Assembly: GCA_027576995.1 (NCBI GenBank)
Contig: JANBQC010000093.1
Span: forward strand, 1-61,395
From: Dimargaris cristalligena
Lineage: Eukaryota > Kickxellomycota > Dimargaritomycetes > Dimargaritales > Dimargaritaceae
Length of the DNA: 61,395 bases
Direction of reading: 5' to 3'
Below, piece by piece: positions 10,933 through 22,764 of the stretch. Made by a program: the position numbers and the translations under genes. The number at the start of each line of letters is the position of its first letter. The stretch's first letter is position 1. The notes under the pieces were generated by a model. That model was given only the letters and a program-made list of their open reading frames with translations, ran no database searches and was not told the DNA's origin.

Positions 10933-13900
10933 TTAACTCGACGCCATGCGGTAAATGTTGACAGGCTGGTGGCCAACCGACCCATTGGACGTGGCGACCG
11001 GTGTCGGATGAGCCCCGAAAATCGAATGCGCCCCATAAGCTGGAGTACTCGCCATGGGATTGCCGAAAGCCTGAGCAAAAGGGTTTAAGTTGGCAAATGG
11101 ATCCGGCTGATTCCCGTTCGAGGCATTAAGCGAGACGGGGGCAGAGGGCGGTCCCAACGCGCCACCATTCATGGGTACGGGCGAAGGGCGAAAGTGGGAC
11201 GGTGACTGGGTTAATTGTTGTCGCTGCTGGTGGTATGAGTGTTGGGATGGCTGTAATTGAGGATACGCTGGATTACTGCCATTCATCAATCCAATAAATG
11301 AATGAGGAGAGGATGGGGTCGGCGGCGTAGGTCCATTATCTTTAAAGGGCATCATATGGGTGTTGTTACCATTCGAATTAAACGGCGGGAACAGCGGCGA
11401 CGGCTGGGTCTGGCTCACAGTATGTGCCCGTGGTGAGAGGTGACCTTGGCTGGAGGCCGGTGTGGGGTGGGTGTGGTGGCTAAAGAATGGGTTGGTGGGG
11501 GTAGTGGCTGTGGATGAATAGCTCGGATGGGTCTGAGTTACTGGCATAGTGAAGTTGCGGGTAGGTGCGGGGGGGTTGGTTAGACCCAGGGATAAGGGGG
11601 CTATAGCGCTATTGCTATGGGCCGTGGGGGTAGTCACCATACCACTATATGATTGGATGGAGTGGCCCGAGGTAGGAGGAAGGGACATGGGTTGGCGGGC
11701 AGCCAGTTGCATCCAAGGATCAACAGTCGGCCCGGAAGAACCAGGGCCCTGGGTAAAGCTATTCGGGGCAGTCATTGTATTTGACCGGCTCAACGATGTG
11801 GAATTGGGCGGTTGGCCTCCCGTAAAGGGGTTAGACATAGCCGGGGCGGTGGTGTATGATGCTGTCGGAGTCGGATGGGGTGCCGCACGGGACACCATGG
11901 AAGCCATCCCCAACTGCCCATTGTGCGCACTGTGTCCACCACCCATGGCCGTAGGTATCAGAGGGGCTGCTAATCCACCGGATTGGCTAAAGGCCATACT
12001 AACGGATGGGACTGGACCGGCGGGAATCAGCAATTGTTGGGCAGGAAGGGCCTCTGCAGAGGGCATGGTACTGGCGCGAGTCGGTGGAAACCCAAGTGCA
12101 TCCATTTGAGTAAAGAAGGGGTTACTGGCGGATAAAGAAGCCAGCGGAGCAGCCGCGGTGGAGGTCATGGTCACGGTGGGGCTCGAATTTAGAGGCCGGC
12201 GACTGGTAATTTGAACTTGGCCGAGCTGGCGGGTCACTTCCACTACAGGGGTAAGTTGGGGGTTAGGGACCGTGGGTACGGCCAGCTTGGGTTCTTTAAG
12301 AGAGGGCATGCTTCGGACTCGATTCAGCGAAGGACCACCGGGTCGGGGGAGCGGTTTTGTGGCGGCGGATGGGGCTAGAGTCGACCCATTATGGTAGGCC
12401 CGATCCTCAGTGACGGAAGAAAGGGTGGCGGAGGAATCACCCGAAGTACGGCTTTCAATGGAGGGCCGGGATCGGTGATGGGTTGAGTTGGGGGCAGCCA
12501 GTCGTGGGGATAAAATGGCTGTCGCAGCGGGCTTGATGGGAGCAGCCTGGATAAATGGGGGGGGGGGGGTAGTGATGTAATAGACAGGAGCCAGAGGCCA
12601 TGGTTTATAGTGACAGGTGGAAGGTGGCTGGGTTAGAAGGTGTTTGTGGAAATGTAATTGAGATAACTGGCCAAGATGCTGAGCGGAAATGCACTTGCGC
12701 AGGGAGAGGATAAATTATCACTGGTGGATATTAAGACATGGCTTACCTTTGGGGCCTGACTCTGGGATGCGAGGAGTCCCTCGTCCACCCAACGACGCCG
12801 GACATACTTTTGTCGAATGAATTCTTTGACTAGATCCAGGTCGCCGTGGGCAGGGAGCGGATAGTCCTTGGCCGTCCATTTAGCCAGCCAAATTCGGGTG
12901 GCTTTCTATTGAGGTTTAAGTCATCAATTATATACATACAATGGGTTTCCGGGGGAATGAGTTGATGATGTATGGGGTTCGTCGAATCAACTGGGACAAT
13001 CTATTTAACCGATGGAATTCTCAGAACAGGCCAGTTGCATGGTGCATCACTAGCTGAAAGTCTCGGCCGATTGGAATGGCGTACTTACCGCATTACCGCC
13101 GCTCACCAATGCAGAAATTTCGGCAGGGGTAAAAATGGAGGCCGAAATGGACTTAACCCGGTGACTAAGCTCGCGGCTACCATGTTCCGAATTTGGGCAA
13201 TATAAAGGGAATAGCATCAGGAGGGTTAATATTTGCTGCCGCCTTACCCATGGGTATTGCTATTATCGGCAGTACCCTCATTAAAGACATCTCACAAAAG
13301 CAGGGTAGTTAACTAGTACCACGGTGGTAGGGGAAAGAATCTCCAGGTGCTGCCGTGGCATCCTGGGAAAAGCAGGAGGACGTGACTAGTTAAGGGACTG
13401 CCTTGACTTACTGGAATCCGGAACATTTTTCGCAAATGAAGGTATAGGTGAACAAGTTGGCGTAGGAAGGCAACTAGGACGTGGGAATGGATGGCAAACA
13501 AGCGGGGCGGTGAGTATAACAGGGTTAGCGGGAGGCATAGAGGAGAGAGCTCTGGCAGGGTTGGGGGGTAATATCCGAAGAATGGTATCTCGATAACCGG
13601 AAAGGGGGAAGGGGAGAAACCCAGTCAGGGTCAATTCAAACCATAGGCGGATACACAAGGTAAGTGGAAACAGGGGTTTTGTGGACAATACTTACGGTTG
13701 AGCCACAGTCGAAACAGTAGCGGTTCTCGTGGAGCTTCAGCAGGTCCCGGAGGGTTCTGGATGGGTTGCGTAATAATAGGAGTAGGAATCGCCGTCGGTA
13801 GAGCAGGTGGGGAAGAGTTAACGTGAGTTATATAGAGGACGGCGGTCCTTGGCAGGATAAGGATAGGTTGCGTGAAGGGATGGCCGGCGGATTAGAGGCG

Positions 13901-13940
13901 AGGCTTACCTGAGGTTTCTTTCGTTGACTTTGCGGGACAT
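10933..13940 (-). CDS. AGFG/HRB-like ArfGAP with NPF motifs
   Basis: ArfGAP-domain protein resembling AGFG1 (HRB), which works in clathrin-dependent vesicle traffic and was first linked to nucleoporin-like function. Six exons: 13909-13940, 13696-13756, 13412-13473, 13089-13176, 12747-12905 and 10933-12546, giving 671 aa with all phases consistent. The zinc finger is CX2CX16CX2C (Cys25, Cys28, Cys45, Cys48), followed by the arginine-finger motif CSGFHRELSHRVKSIS (Arg53). The domain continues IWLAKWTAKDYPLP and VKEFIRQKYVRRRW. The rest (residues 135-671) is Pro/Ser/Thr/Asn-rich with four NPF tripeptides (SNPFFTQ, SNPFTGG, TNPFFSH, LNPFAQA), the EH-domain ligand found in AGFG proteins. The first ATG precedes MSRKVNERNLR. 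Exon 4 could start a few bases later, but the chosen acceptor restores HRELSHRVKS. Yeast Gts1-type ArfGAPs are the nearest alternative. Confidence 0.9.
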
Positions 13941-15404
13941 GGCGGTAGATTGCCCGTCGGTGGTTTTTTTTAGGGAAGGAGAAGGTGGGCCGAAGAGGGA
14001 CGATACGGATACCAATGGAGCCGGAAGAACAGCGGCAATATACTCAAGACAGATAGCACAAGTTCGAATGAGAAAAGGCAGCCAGGAAATGCAAACGAGA
14101 AATACTGACAGCAACTAGAAAGTAAGTAGTTTAGAGAGGAAGAAGCGCCGGACAACTAAGTACACGTCGGGAGAAGTAAAAAGATATCTATTGTGGGGCA
14201 TACAGCCTAAGTGCATATAGGGAGGAGAGGAAGTTTGATAAAACACGGGGCCTTGTATGCTGCTACTGTTGCTGAGGAACAGGGCGTGGAGTATATGCGG
14301 AGGGGGGGACCATTCTTGATTCACACTGCGACAAGATGTGTTACTTGGTGGGCCTCGTCACCCCTACTATCTATCTTTAGCCTCTCGTTCATGCGATCCA
14401 ATGGGGGGTTTAATATGATGGATACGCTACTGCCATCTCCAAGGGCACCGCTACTACCTCGTCTCTTGGGCTGTCCCCCGTTGCAATAATCGACCGGTTC
14501 GCTATTTTTAACCACGAGCCGAGGTGTCACGGCTACGTCGCAATCGTTCCCGAGAATACAGAAGGAGGGCTGTGTAGCACCACGTTGGCCCTTCCTATCC
14601 TTTTTTTTCTTAGCGTCAATTTGCAATGAGGTTAGTTGTTTTCCCCTTGAGTCAAGGACACCCCGACTGAGGTCGGCTAGCCAAGTAAAACCATATATAC
14701 CCCAACTCCCATAGAGAAAGGCCGCTTCGGTTCAGTTCCAAAGGATTGTCGGCAAATCCCTCGAATATGAGTGTCAGCAAGTTACAAATGCACCCAGCCA
14801 CATTATTAATCAGTGGAAGGGGCGGCGTGGGGGAAGCCTTGCTTGCCGAGTATGGCTGGCTGTGTCTATACGGGGTTATAAATAAACCATGTGCAGAGAG
14901 CATCTCGGGAAGTTTTCAACAGTGGCGGTTATAAATATATGGTGTATTTCCGATGTATGGTGTGCTCCACTACATCCCCCGCACTACTTCCCCTCCTTGG
15001 ATACGTGTGTATGAAGAGGCCTCCCCTCCTAGGCCTCTTACCACTCTTTGGTTAGTTGTCAGGTATCAATCTAGTCCTTAGGAAGTAGGCCCACTCCTAA
15101 ACTTACTGCAGTGGAAAACCCATAAATTAAAACCCCTCCTTGGTTACCGGATTTGGCTGCGGAAGTTAGCCTTGTCCATTTCCCAATCCCATTCAAACCA
15201 CATGTCACCATGGGAGGGCTAATTCAGGGCCTGGCTATTGTATTTACACGATAACTCCGCAGGTAGTTTGCCGCAGCAGGGCTCTTTCGTCATTCAATCG
15301 ACAACCCCTCCTCCCAATTACAGCTAGTCCGGTACATTCCCATTCTCCTCCCATTGCTTTAGACCCCGACCCTCCGGGTTTTTGTTGCATTTTGCCCAAT
15401 CGCC
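13941..15404. other. Divergent spacer, ArfGAP and AlkB genes
   Basis: About 1.5 kb between two genes transcribed away from each other, so it should hold both promoters. Open frames at 14211-14489 (+), 14321-14626 (-) and 14652-14903 (-) overlap one another and show no domain; none is called. The last 100 bases before 15405 are pyrimidine-rich, like other leaders here. Confidence 0.5.
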
Positions 15405-16880
15405 ATGTCCAGTCGACCGAATGATTCCGCCAGCGACGAGAACCTCGCCACTCTGGCCTCCATTTTTGAGCACCATACGCTCGAGACCTTGGCGGAGATA
15501 TTATTAACCCAGGCCGATAATTCCCTGGACCGGGCCATTGAGTTGCTCCTCAACCCACCTGCTTCCGAGGTACCACCCCCCACAGCCACTTCGCTGAATC
15601 GCCGGTTGTCCCACCGGGCCCGGAGCCGGGAACAACAAACCCGCCTCACCCAGTTTCGCCCTCCCCCCTTCGCCACTGACTCTACTCCCGCCCCACCATC
15701 GAAACGCTTCCGCTCTGAACTGGCGACTACGCCACTGTCTCCAACATCGTCCACGAAAATGACAACGACCTCCACTCACGCTGCTTCGTTGACCGACCTG
15801 CTTAAATGGACCCCTGAAGGCGAAGGCAAGACCCGCCAACGGTCCCAGTTAATTATCCTTCGCCGCCCCGACGACGTGACTCGCGAACTACCCTGTGTCT
15901 TAGTGTATAATTTCCTACCGGCGTTGCTTGCCCGGGACCTCTTGACTGATTTATTGCGAGAGACTCCAACTTGGCACCGGCGTAAGTGGTATTTATTTGA
16001 CCGCCAGGTGACGTCGCCTCATACATCGGTACTTTATGCCCAGACTCAGTTAGAGCAAGACCCGGAGGATCCAGGATCATCTGGGGACAATGGTCCGGAT
16101 AATACCACTATGCCGTCAAATAGTGAGGGGGTGGACCAGAAGAAGGCATCCTCAGTCGCCACCGAGCCCCAAGAACCCCACAATGGGGGTGGCTTTTATT
16201 TCGGCGGGTCGAAAGTTCGGGTACGGCCGTACTTACCCACCATGGTCGAAGCACGACGACTAATCGAAGCCAAAGTGAACTGCGTCTTAGCGGAAAGATC
16301 CCGGAATCCACTTGAGAGCCGTGATCCTTGGCAGGGTAACAAGACTATAGCCAATTGCTACAACGGGTCCGCCGAGGGCGTGGGTTGGCATGGTGACCGT
16401 TTAACCTACATCGGCCCCTTTGCGACAATAGCATCCTTGTCGCTCGGTGTTACCCGCCAATTTCGTATCCGTCGGTTTCCTGGAGTACAGGCCCAGCGGG
16501 ACCCGCTTGCGTCGCCTGGCATGAGTCGGGTCTTCGGTATAGACTTGCCCCATAATGCGCTGCTCCTAATGTTACCATCCATGCAGGAAGAGTACCAGCA
16601 CTCGGTACCGCGCTACACGCCGATTGACCCGCATCCGCTGAGTGGCAATATTCGAATCAACCTCACTTTCCGATATAGCCGCCCCGACTACTCTGCCGAC
16701 CACACACCACATTGCCACTGCGGAGTTCCATGTGAACTCCGGGCCGTCACTAAACAAGAGGCCACATTGGGTAGATATTACTATATGTGCGAAACCGACG
16801 CCGTCCACGGCCAGGGCAAATGTTCCTTCTTTCAATGGATGGATAGTGGAGTGACAGGTTCTTTGCCACCACCTCCTTAA
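15405..16880 (+). CDS. CUE-AlkB dioxygenase with GRF zinc finger
   Basis: Fe(II)/2-oxoglutarate dioxygenase of the AlkB superfamily, expected to demethylate alkylated nucleic acid; the exact substrate cannot be read from sequence. Single exon, 491 aa. An N-terminal CUE-like helical segment (about residues 11-52, LATLASIFEHHTLETLAEIL) suggests ubiquitin binding. A Pro/Ser linker follows. The catalytic domain has the HxD motif in GWHGDRLTY (His329, Asp331), the strand ATIASLSLGVTRQFRIRR, the distal His399 (EEYQHSVPRY) and the 2OG-binding arginines in NIRINLTFRYSR (Arg417, Arg423). A C-terminal GRF-type zinc finger (about 434-485) reads CHCGVPC ... GRYYYMCETD ... CSFFQWMD; this finger binds single-stranded nucleic acid in other proteins. 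The same three-part layout occurs in other fungi. All iron ligands are intact. Confidence 0.86.
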   Translation: MSSRPNDSASDENLATLASIFEHHTLETLAEILLTQADNSLDRAIELLLNPPASEVPPPTATSLNRRLSHRARSREQQTRLTQFRPPPFATDSTPAPPSKRFRSELATTPLSPTSSTKMTTTSTHAASLTDLLKWTPEGEGKTRQRSQLIILRRPDDVTRELPCVLVYNFLPALLARDLLTDLLRETPTWHRRKWYLFDRQVTSPHTSVLYAQTQLEQDPEDPGSSGDNGPDNTTMPSNSEGVDQKKASSVATEPQEPHNGGGFYFGGSKVRVRPYLPTMVEARRLIEAKVNCVLAERSRNPLESRDPWQGNKTIANCYNGSAEGVGWHGDRLTYIGPFATIASLSLGVTRQFRIRRFPGVQAQRDPLASPGMSRVFGIDLPHNALLLMLPSMQEEYQHSVPRYTPIDPHPLSGNIRINLTFRYSRPDYSADHTPHCHCGVPCELRAVTKQEATLGRYYYMCETDAVHGQGKCSFFQWMDSGVTGSLPPPP

Positions 16881-17400
16881 TTGGAGTTTTTAAAATCTGA
16901 TTAATGTCCTTGGTGCAGTTTTTCTCTATCCTGGCCTTTTTCCACTGAGGTTGGATTGAATTGTTGATATATATTCACAGCATTTCCCTACCTTTCCTTG
17001 CTTCTAATGAATATTATTATTGACTATTGGTTTCAATCTATCTTTATCGAAATTCCAATTCTCCGAAAACAAGGGGGGGGTATTCGTTATATAAATGTAC
17101 AGGCTATATCAATGGCACAACTTGCTGATAGTGGACCAAGGTTTCGCCATATACTTGCATAACTAAACCTTAATAGTGAAAGGACATTCCCCTGGTACTG
17201 CCCATTCACACTACAGTGGTCAATAGTAAAGTCACCGCTGGGTTAATTCAAACTAATAACGATTCTTTCCCCAATGTCATCTGTCCCTCCCCCATTTACC
17301 TACTCTAGAACCTCACAAAGGGCCTGAGTAATCCATTCCCTTTCCATTGTCCCCATTCATACTCTCCCATTCCACTCTTCGTTCTCAATAGCCCCCCCCC
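16881..17400. other. Spacer and leader of Sec39-like gene
   Basis: About 520 bp, AT-rich then pyrimidine-rich. A run of nine C bases sits directly against the ATG at 17401. No gene seen. Confidence 0.7.
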
Positions 17401-20400
17401 ATGGCTGACACGGCTGAGTCCTCACCTCCCTGGGCGGTCGCTGCCGCGGAGGAGCTCCAGGCCTTAACCAAGAAATACCGCGCTTCCCCTGCCTCCACTC
17501 CTACGTCCACCTCCTCCCCCCGACACAACCTTCCCCCCATCCTACCCGTCCAAATCGAGTCCATTCCGCACCGCTGGGACTTAGTGACCAAACTCTTGCG
17601 CGACTGCCCACGGGCCTATTTAGCCCGCGAGCGGCTCCACCGACTCCTGCGCCACCTGGAATTCAATCCCGACTCGCTGTGGGTCCGACTGGCGCTTTTG
17701 GCGGCCCTGCTGCCCGCGGCGGTACAGCGCGGGGATAAGAACTTTATCGAACGTGCGTGGTCGACCTTGGCCGAACACCGGTCGGCCCTCCGGCGAGCCC
17801 GGACCATGGCGGCGACCACCTGGGTCGTGGGTAGTGGTTCGGCATCCCCGGCGGCTACCGTTCAGCCTCTTTCAGTCGTCAATGACTTGCAGGCGGTATG
17901 TTTGGTGATTGGGCGAGGCCAGTCTTATCCGAAAAAGTCCGACCACTCTAGCAAAGCTGATACTGGTGACGGTGCGGGCGGGGGCGGTGAAACGACGCGG
18001 GAACTCAATCTGCCCACCGCCTGTCGATTAGACTACCTTGGCCTGGCCATTGAACTTAGCGACAACGGTAATACACTGGGTACTGCTTTAGATCACTGGC
18101 GACATACCGAGCTCGATCGACTCTACGCAGCCACTCTTGGAAAAATTGACAGTACGGTTGAGCCGTCCTCCTTCTCCACATCGACTCCGCTTTCGGAGTC
18201 TTCCTTTAATGCCGCCCGGCTGACCTCCCTACCCACCGTGTTGGACGAAATTAACCAACTCTTGTCCATGGATGAACCAGCCACCCCCGCTCACCCTCCC
18301 AAATCCGACAGCCCCAGCCAACTCCCCGATGGTCTACGACCCGACCTTCTGGATGCTTTTTACCGCCCGCTTAGCCAATGTTTAGCTCAACCCCCCAATC
18401 CCGGGCCTACACTGCCCTACAGCGGCCGGTTCGTGGCCCAAGAGAATCCCCCAAAGCATGGTGCGGCCGGCATTAAAAGCCAGTCCATGACTGTGGTGGA
18501 CGTACTAGCCCTGCTCACCCAACTGGTGTTGGACCACCCGGCTGATCCCCAAGCCCCACCCCGCGAAGCCCAACGTATTTTTGAAACCACTCTGCGACGG
18601 AAGCTCTTGGTCCAGACCCGACACCTGATGCTCCCCCAGACGCTACCCCTCGATTTTCATCAGGCCCTTTTTCACCTCATCAATCTAACCCCTCTTACCG
18701 AACTTCTACACTACTTACGAGCCTACCCTACGCCCGTCTTGGCCTCCGCTTTAAGCGGTGCTTACTTGTGCGCACTGGTGATAGTGGCCCGTAGTCCACA
18801 ACTGATTGAGTCAAGCAGACCGGAAGACCCGGGTTCTGAAGGCGCCACTCCGGTTGATCCCGTCCAACTAGCCGCATTTTTAGTCCGCACCCCCATGGAG
18901 GCGCTATTCCGGTTAGTGGAAACTGCCGTGGGGCCTCGACTATCCGCCAATACCCCGGATGTATCATCACTACCCGAACTATGGGCCGAGTATCAGAAAT
19001 TTCGGGTGCGGGCGACTGAGCTGCAGGGCCAGGGAATTAACGAGGCCTTCCAGGCCATTATCGCCGTAGACGCCAATCGGTTTAGTTCCGATGGAGAATA
19101 CCAACGGGATCGAGTCGACGAGGCGATTCGAACAGCTCACCCGGCCAATGTTCGTACTTGCCTCCAAATGTCCGATCAAATCGGACTGGACCGCACGAAG
19201 CGGTTACTCTGTCTCCTTCAGCATACCGTACTGACTGCAGTACCGGATATTCGTCACGGTGAACTATGGATCGAGTTTCTGGCGCCTTTGGTTCAAAATG
19301 AACCCCAGCAAGTACAAACGTACTTGGAATCGGAGGTCTACCCCCAGGTGAAAAGCATGCAAGGTACCACCGAGCCGGAGACCATGTATGGGGCCTGGTC
19401 GAATTTCTATAGTGTTTACCAAGTTACGGTAGCCCAACAGGGTTTATCAAATTTGAGTGCCATGGTTGGGCACCGGCTGGCGGTTATTCAGGTTTTTAGC
19501 CAGCACCCACTCCTGCGAAAGGTGGAGTGGTCCCAGTGGTTGAATGCTGTCGCCCTAGACCGGGCTCGGTCGTTGGAGTGGCCCAACGAAGCTAACGCGA
19601 ATTCCGAAAATGAACCCTGGTCGACGGTGCGGGAATTGGTTTATGATTCACTTGATTATACCATCGAGACCGCCCTAGCATCCGTGTCGGAGCATTTTGT
19701 TCAAGTGGGCTGTCTATCTGAGTTGGGAGAGAAAGACGCCCCAATTTCATCGGCATCGGTCAAAACACTAAACGAATCCCTGCTTCGTCGACTGGCTTTC
19801 TGGTGTCTACACCGTCTCTGGTTTGGCTTCCTCTGCCAGAGTTCGGATGGTATGCCAGATTATTGGATAGATTTGAAGACCCAATCCCAACCGTTGCTTA
19901 AGCGACTCAAGTCAGCCGATATAGCAGCTCTTGCCCGGCTCATAGTCACGGAAGAGCAAGCGCAATTACCACCTACCCAACGGTCGATGGTGATGGAGAC
20001 CCTTCAGTCCACCCCGGCGGGGTCATCGTCGGATTGGGAGGCTCCGGCCCAGTACCTCGATCTTATTGCGACGATGGGCCACTGGCGGGATCCCCTTTCC
20101 ATGGTTTGCATCGACAAGGAGCAATGGTTGACGCGTTGGGCCAACGAATTTGGTCAATCTTACCAATTCTACACCTCGCTATTAACCGAAATGGCGCAGG
20201 CTGGGGAACCCCCCTACTTGATCTTTAAGACAGCCCTGGAATTGGATGCCCGTGGACTCACTCCGACGGCCGGTTCCCCCCAGGTTGAAGGTGCCCCGCT
20301 AACCCCGCTGGTCAACGAGGTGTACAACCGCCCCTTACTCATCCCGGATGGTGCGACTGACCCGGAGGACTGGGATATTCGTCTCGATTTGGTTCTCCAG

Positions 20401-21899
20401 CCGGCTGATTTAATCGGGGTTAACTTTGGCGAACCAGCACTCGATGACGAAATTGTTCGCCATTCCACTCGCACGGCTGAACTACTCCGCCAGTTACTCT
20501 CGGACGATCACCTTACCTCCCAGAGCCAGCTGCTCCTTCTATCTGCCCTCCGCCGGTTCCGCAGTGGGAATGATTCAAACACTGCTAATGATACCACGAC
20601 TACGGATAAGTCCGGTGGGGATAGTGGTGGTGGTGCGGATATGGACGAGTGGCGCTCGATTCATTTGCGCACCCTGGTCAAGGCCCAGTGGGATATGGAT
20701 ATTTCTTCAGCGGAAGCGGGTAAGGATGCTGAGGCGAATTTGGCGGCGTTTGATCGATTGTGGGAAAACACACACGATACCGATCCCGAAGAAAAGAAGG
20801 GACGGGGTCGGTGGACTACGTTACTGAATATCCTGGATACATGGAGTAATACCCATGCGATGGTGTCTGGTGGAGACGAAACAGACGAGAGACCAGGGAG
20901 GAGGGTGTTGGCAGATGCTTGGGCCCACTACTGGCTAACCATTATTGGGCACCACATCCGGGCTAACCGATTTGAATACGCCACAACCATATGGTTGCTT
21001 GCTACTAGCCAATACGCTTGGTCGGAGAAGGTAAGTGCACATGATTTGAGACGGTTTTGTAGATCGAACGGCCGAAGTGCGACCTGCTGAATACGATGGT
21101 CTATGTTTTGTTCCTGACCCTTGCCTGATTGGCTAATTATGATTATTTTTCAACAACTGTTGAATAACTACTACCTACTATTCCGTTTATGTAGGTGGAG
21201 GCTGAATTCATTCAGAATCTATCGAGCGATGCGGCCGCTGACCAACCCCTGGTACCGATTTATTTTGGACTGTTGGCCCAACATCAGACCCATATCGACC
21301 AGACCGAATCCCAACTCCTCACCCATACTCAGCTTCCAGATACTCCATGGTGGACACCTGTGCTGTTAGTTCTGGCCAGTCGGGGTCGGCTAGGGGATCT
21401 TTTACAACAGCGGCAGGCATCCCCATGGTTAACTCGGATTATTGAGTCTCTAAGCCGGGGTCTTCGAACGACGTCCAGCATCGATTTTCTACACGCCCAG
21501 GCGGCAACCCAACGTCCCTTGAACTCCGCATCTTCCAATAGGGAAGAAACCAACCTTGGCCTACCTTGCGAACTCAGTCAGGCCGCCGATCAGTTCGCTT
21601 TCGTGGCCTTGCTAGCCGCCCTTAAAACTACTTCGCACCAACGGTATTTCGATCGACTCGTTTTGGACTATTTACAGACCCCTAGTCTACTTGAAACGGG
21701 ACACCTCGATACAGATGCTGCCTATGCCCATTTACGGCGTTCCATCCAGTCACATTACCTCCACTCGCTTTGGGAGTTTCCCGTAGATGAAACCCGTCGG
21801 GAAAGTTGGTTCCAAGTAACCCGTCCGCCGTTTGATCTGGTCAAGTTTTTGATGATCAGGACTTGGGGCACTCCCGACGGCCCCGTGTCACCGAAGTAA
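17401..21899 (+). CDS. Sec39/NBAS-like Dsl1-complex protein (tentative)
   Basis: Large helical protein, 1444 aa, two exons (17401-21030 and 21195-21899, phase 0, donor GTAAGT, acceptor GTAG). No catalytic motif and no membrane segment. The middle (about residues 555-690) resembles the Sec39 domain of NBAS: a helical pair (NVRTCLQMSDQIGLDRTKRL) followed by a stretch like the NBAS 'xYxYPxI' segment (YLESEVYPQVKS, then MYGAWSNFYSVYQ). Sec39/NBAS tethers Golgi-derived vesicles at the ER within the Dsl1/NRZ complex. Low-complexity inserts (SGGDSGGGADMDEW, near residue 1080) interrupt the solenoid. The match is from memory of family patterns and is weak, so another alpha-solenoid protein is possible. 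The ATG sits directly after a C run. The coding evidence itself (a 1210-codon open frame) is very strong. Confidence 0.5.
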
Positions 21900-22764
21900 A
21901 AGAAAACAGCAACACTGTAATGCCTATTGGTGAGCCTAGGGGTTTTCATTTATTTATTTTTGTTTTGCTTCGCATTCTATATTGAACGATTCTTGACCGC
22001 CTAATAAAACATGTTTTCATATTCGAATTTGGCACCAGGTTGTCTTAGTGGGAGTCTGCTGTACATGTGACCATGCCCATCTAGTGGACAACCGACCGGC
22101 TTCGAGGAACCTGCAAAACAACCCTTGATGTCGAACTCCATCTCGAGGGGATTGCGTAATACGGTTATATGTTATTAGTTTGCCTGTTTGAAATACTATT
22201 TCACAGCAGTATTCCGGTGGAATCGCGGACTGAACAATCGAGTCCTTGGTGTATCAGATACAAACAGGTTGGTTCAAAGCTGTATTCCGCCATCACGTGT
22301 ACGGAGTAGACTTCGAGCGGAGGGAGAGGAAGTGAAGGGGGGAGACACCTTGTGCCATCTAAAACTGCCAGTAAACCAAATGTGGTTGATATTTTGATTG
22401 CGACATGGGTAGCTATGACCACCCCCCCTGGTTCTGCTAGTCTGCTTCAGTACCAAGAAGCAGGGTCGGTTATCGAGCGGGGAACTACCTACCTACTCAC
22501 CCACTGTAATGCTTCCTTGGCTATATACTCCCTTCTCTTTAATATATAACCTCGCTTATACATATTCCACTTGTCCCTCTAGCTATTTATAATACCCACT
22601 GCCAACTGCCCTGTTTTATTCTAACTTAGCTTTGTTGTTATTGAACTTGGGATTAGACTTGTTTGTAGCACTTCTTGGGGACCCGATGATTCGTGTTGGC
22701 CTGGGCTCCATTGACCACTCCGTCCCACTCCCATCCGTTTACTTATCCCATTTACACCGTCACC
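21900..22764. other. Spacer between Sec39-like and HIR3 genes
   Basis: About 865 bp. Poly(A)-signal-like AATAAA at about 22003 is a candidate 3' end for the upstream gene. The last 80 bases before 22765 are a CT-rich leader. No gene seen. Confidence 0.6.

Noticed and set aside
11549..12109. 186-codon plus-strand frame
   Set aside because: Antisense of the low-complexity ArfGAP exon 6; the frame has no domain and the minus frame joins the ArfGAP exons in phase.
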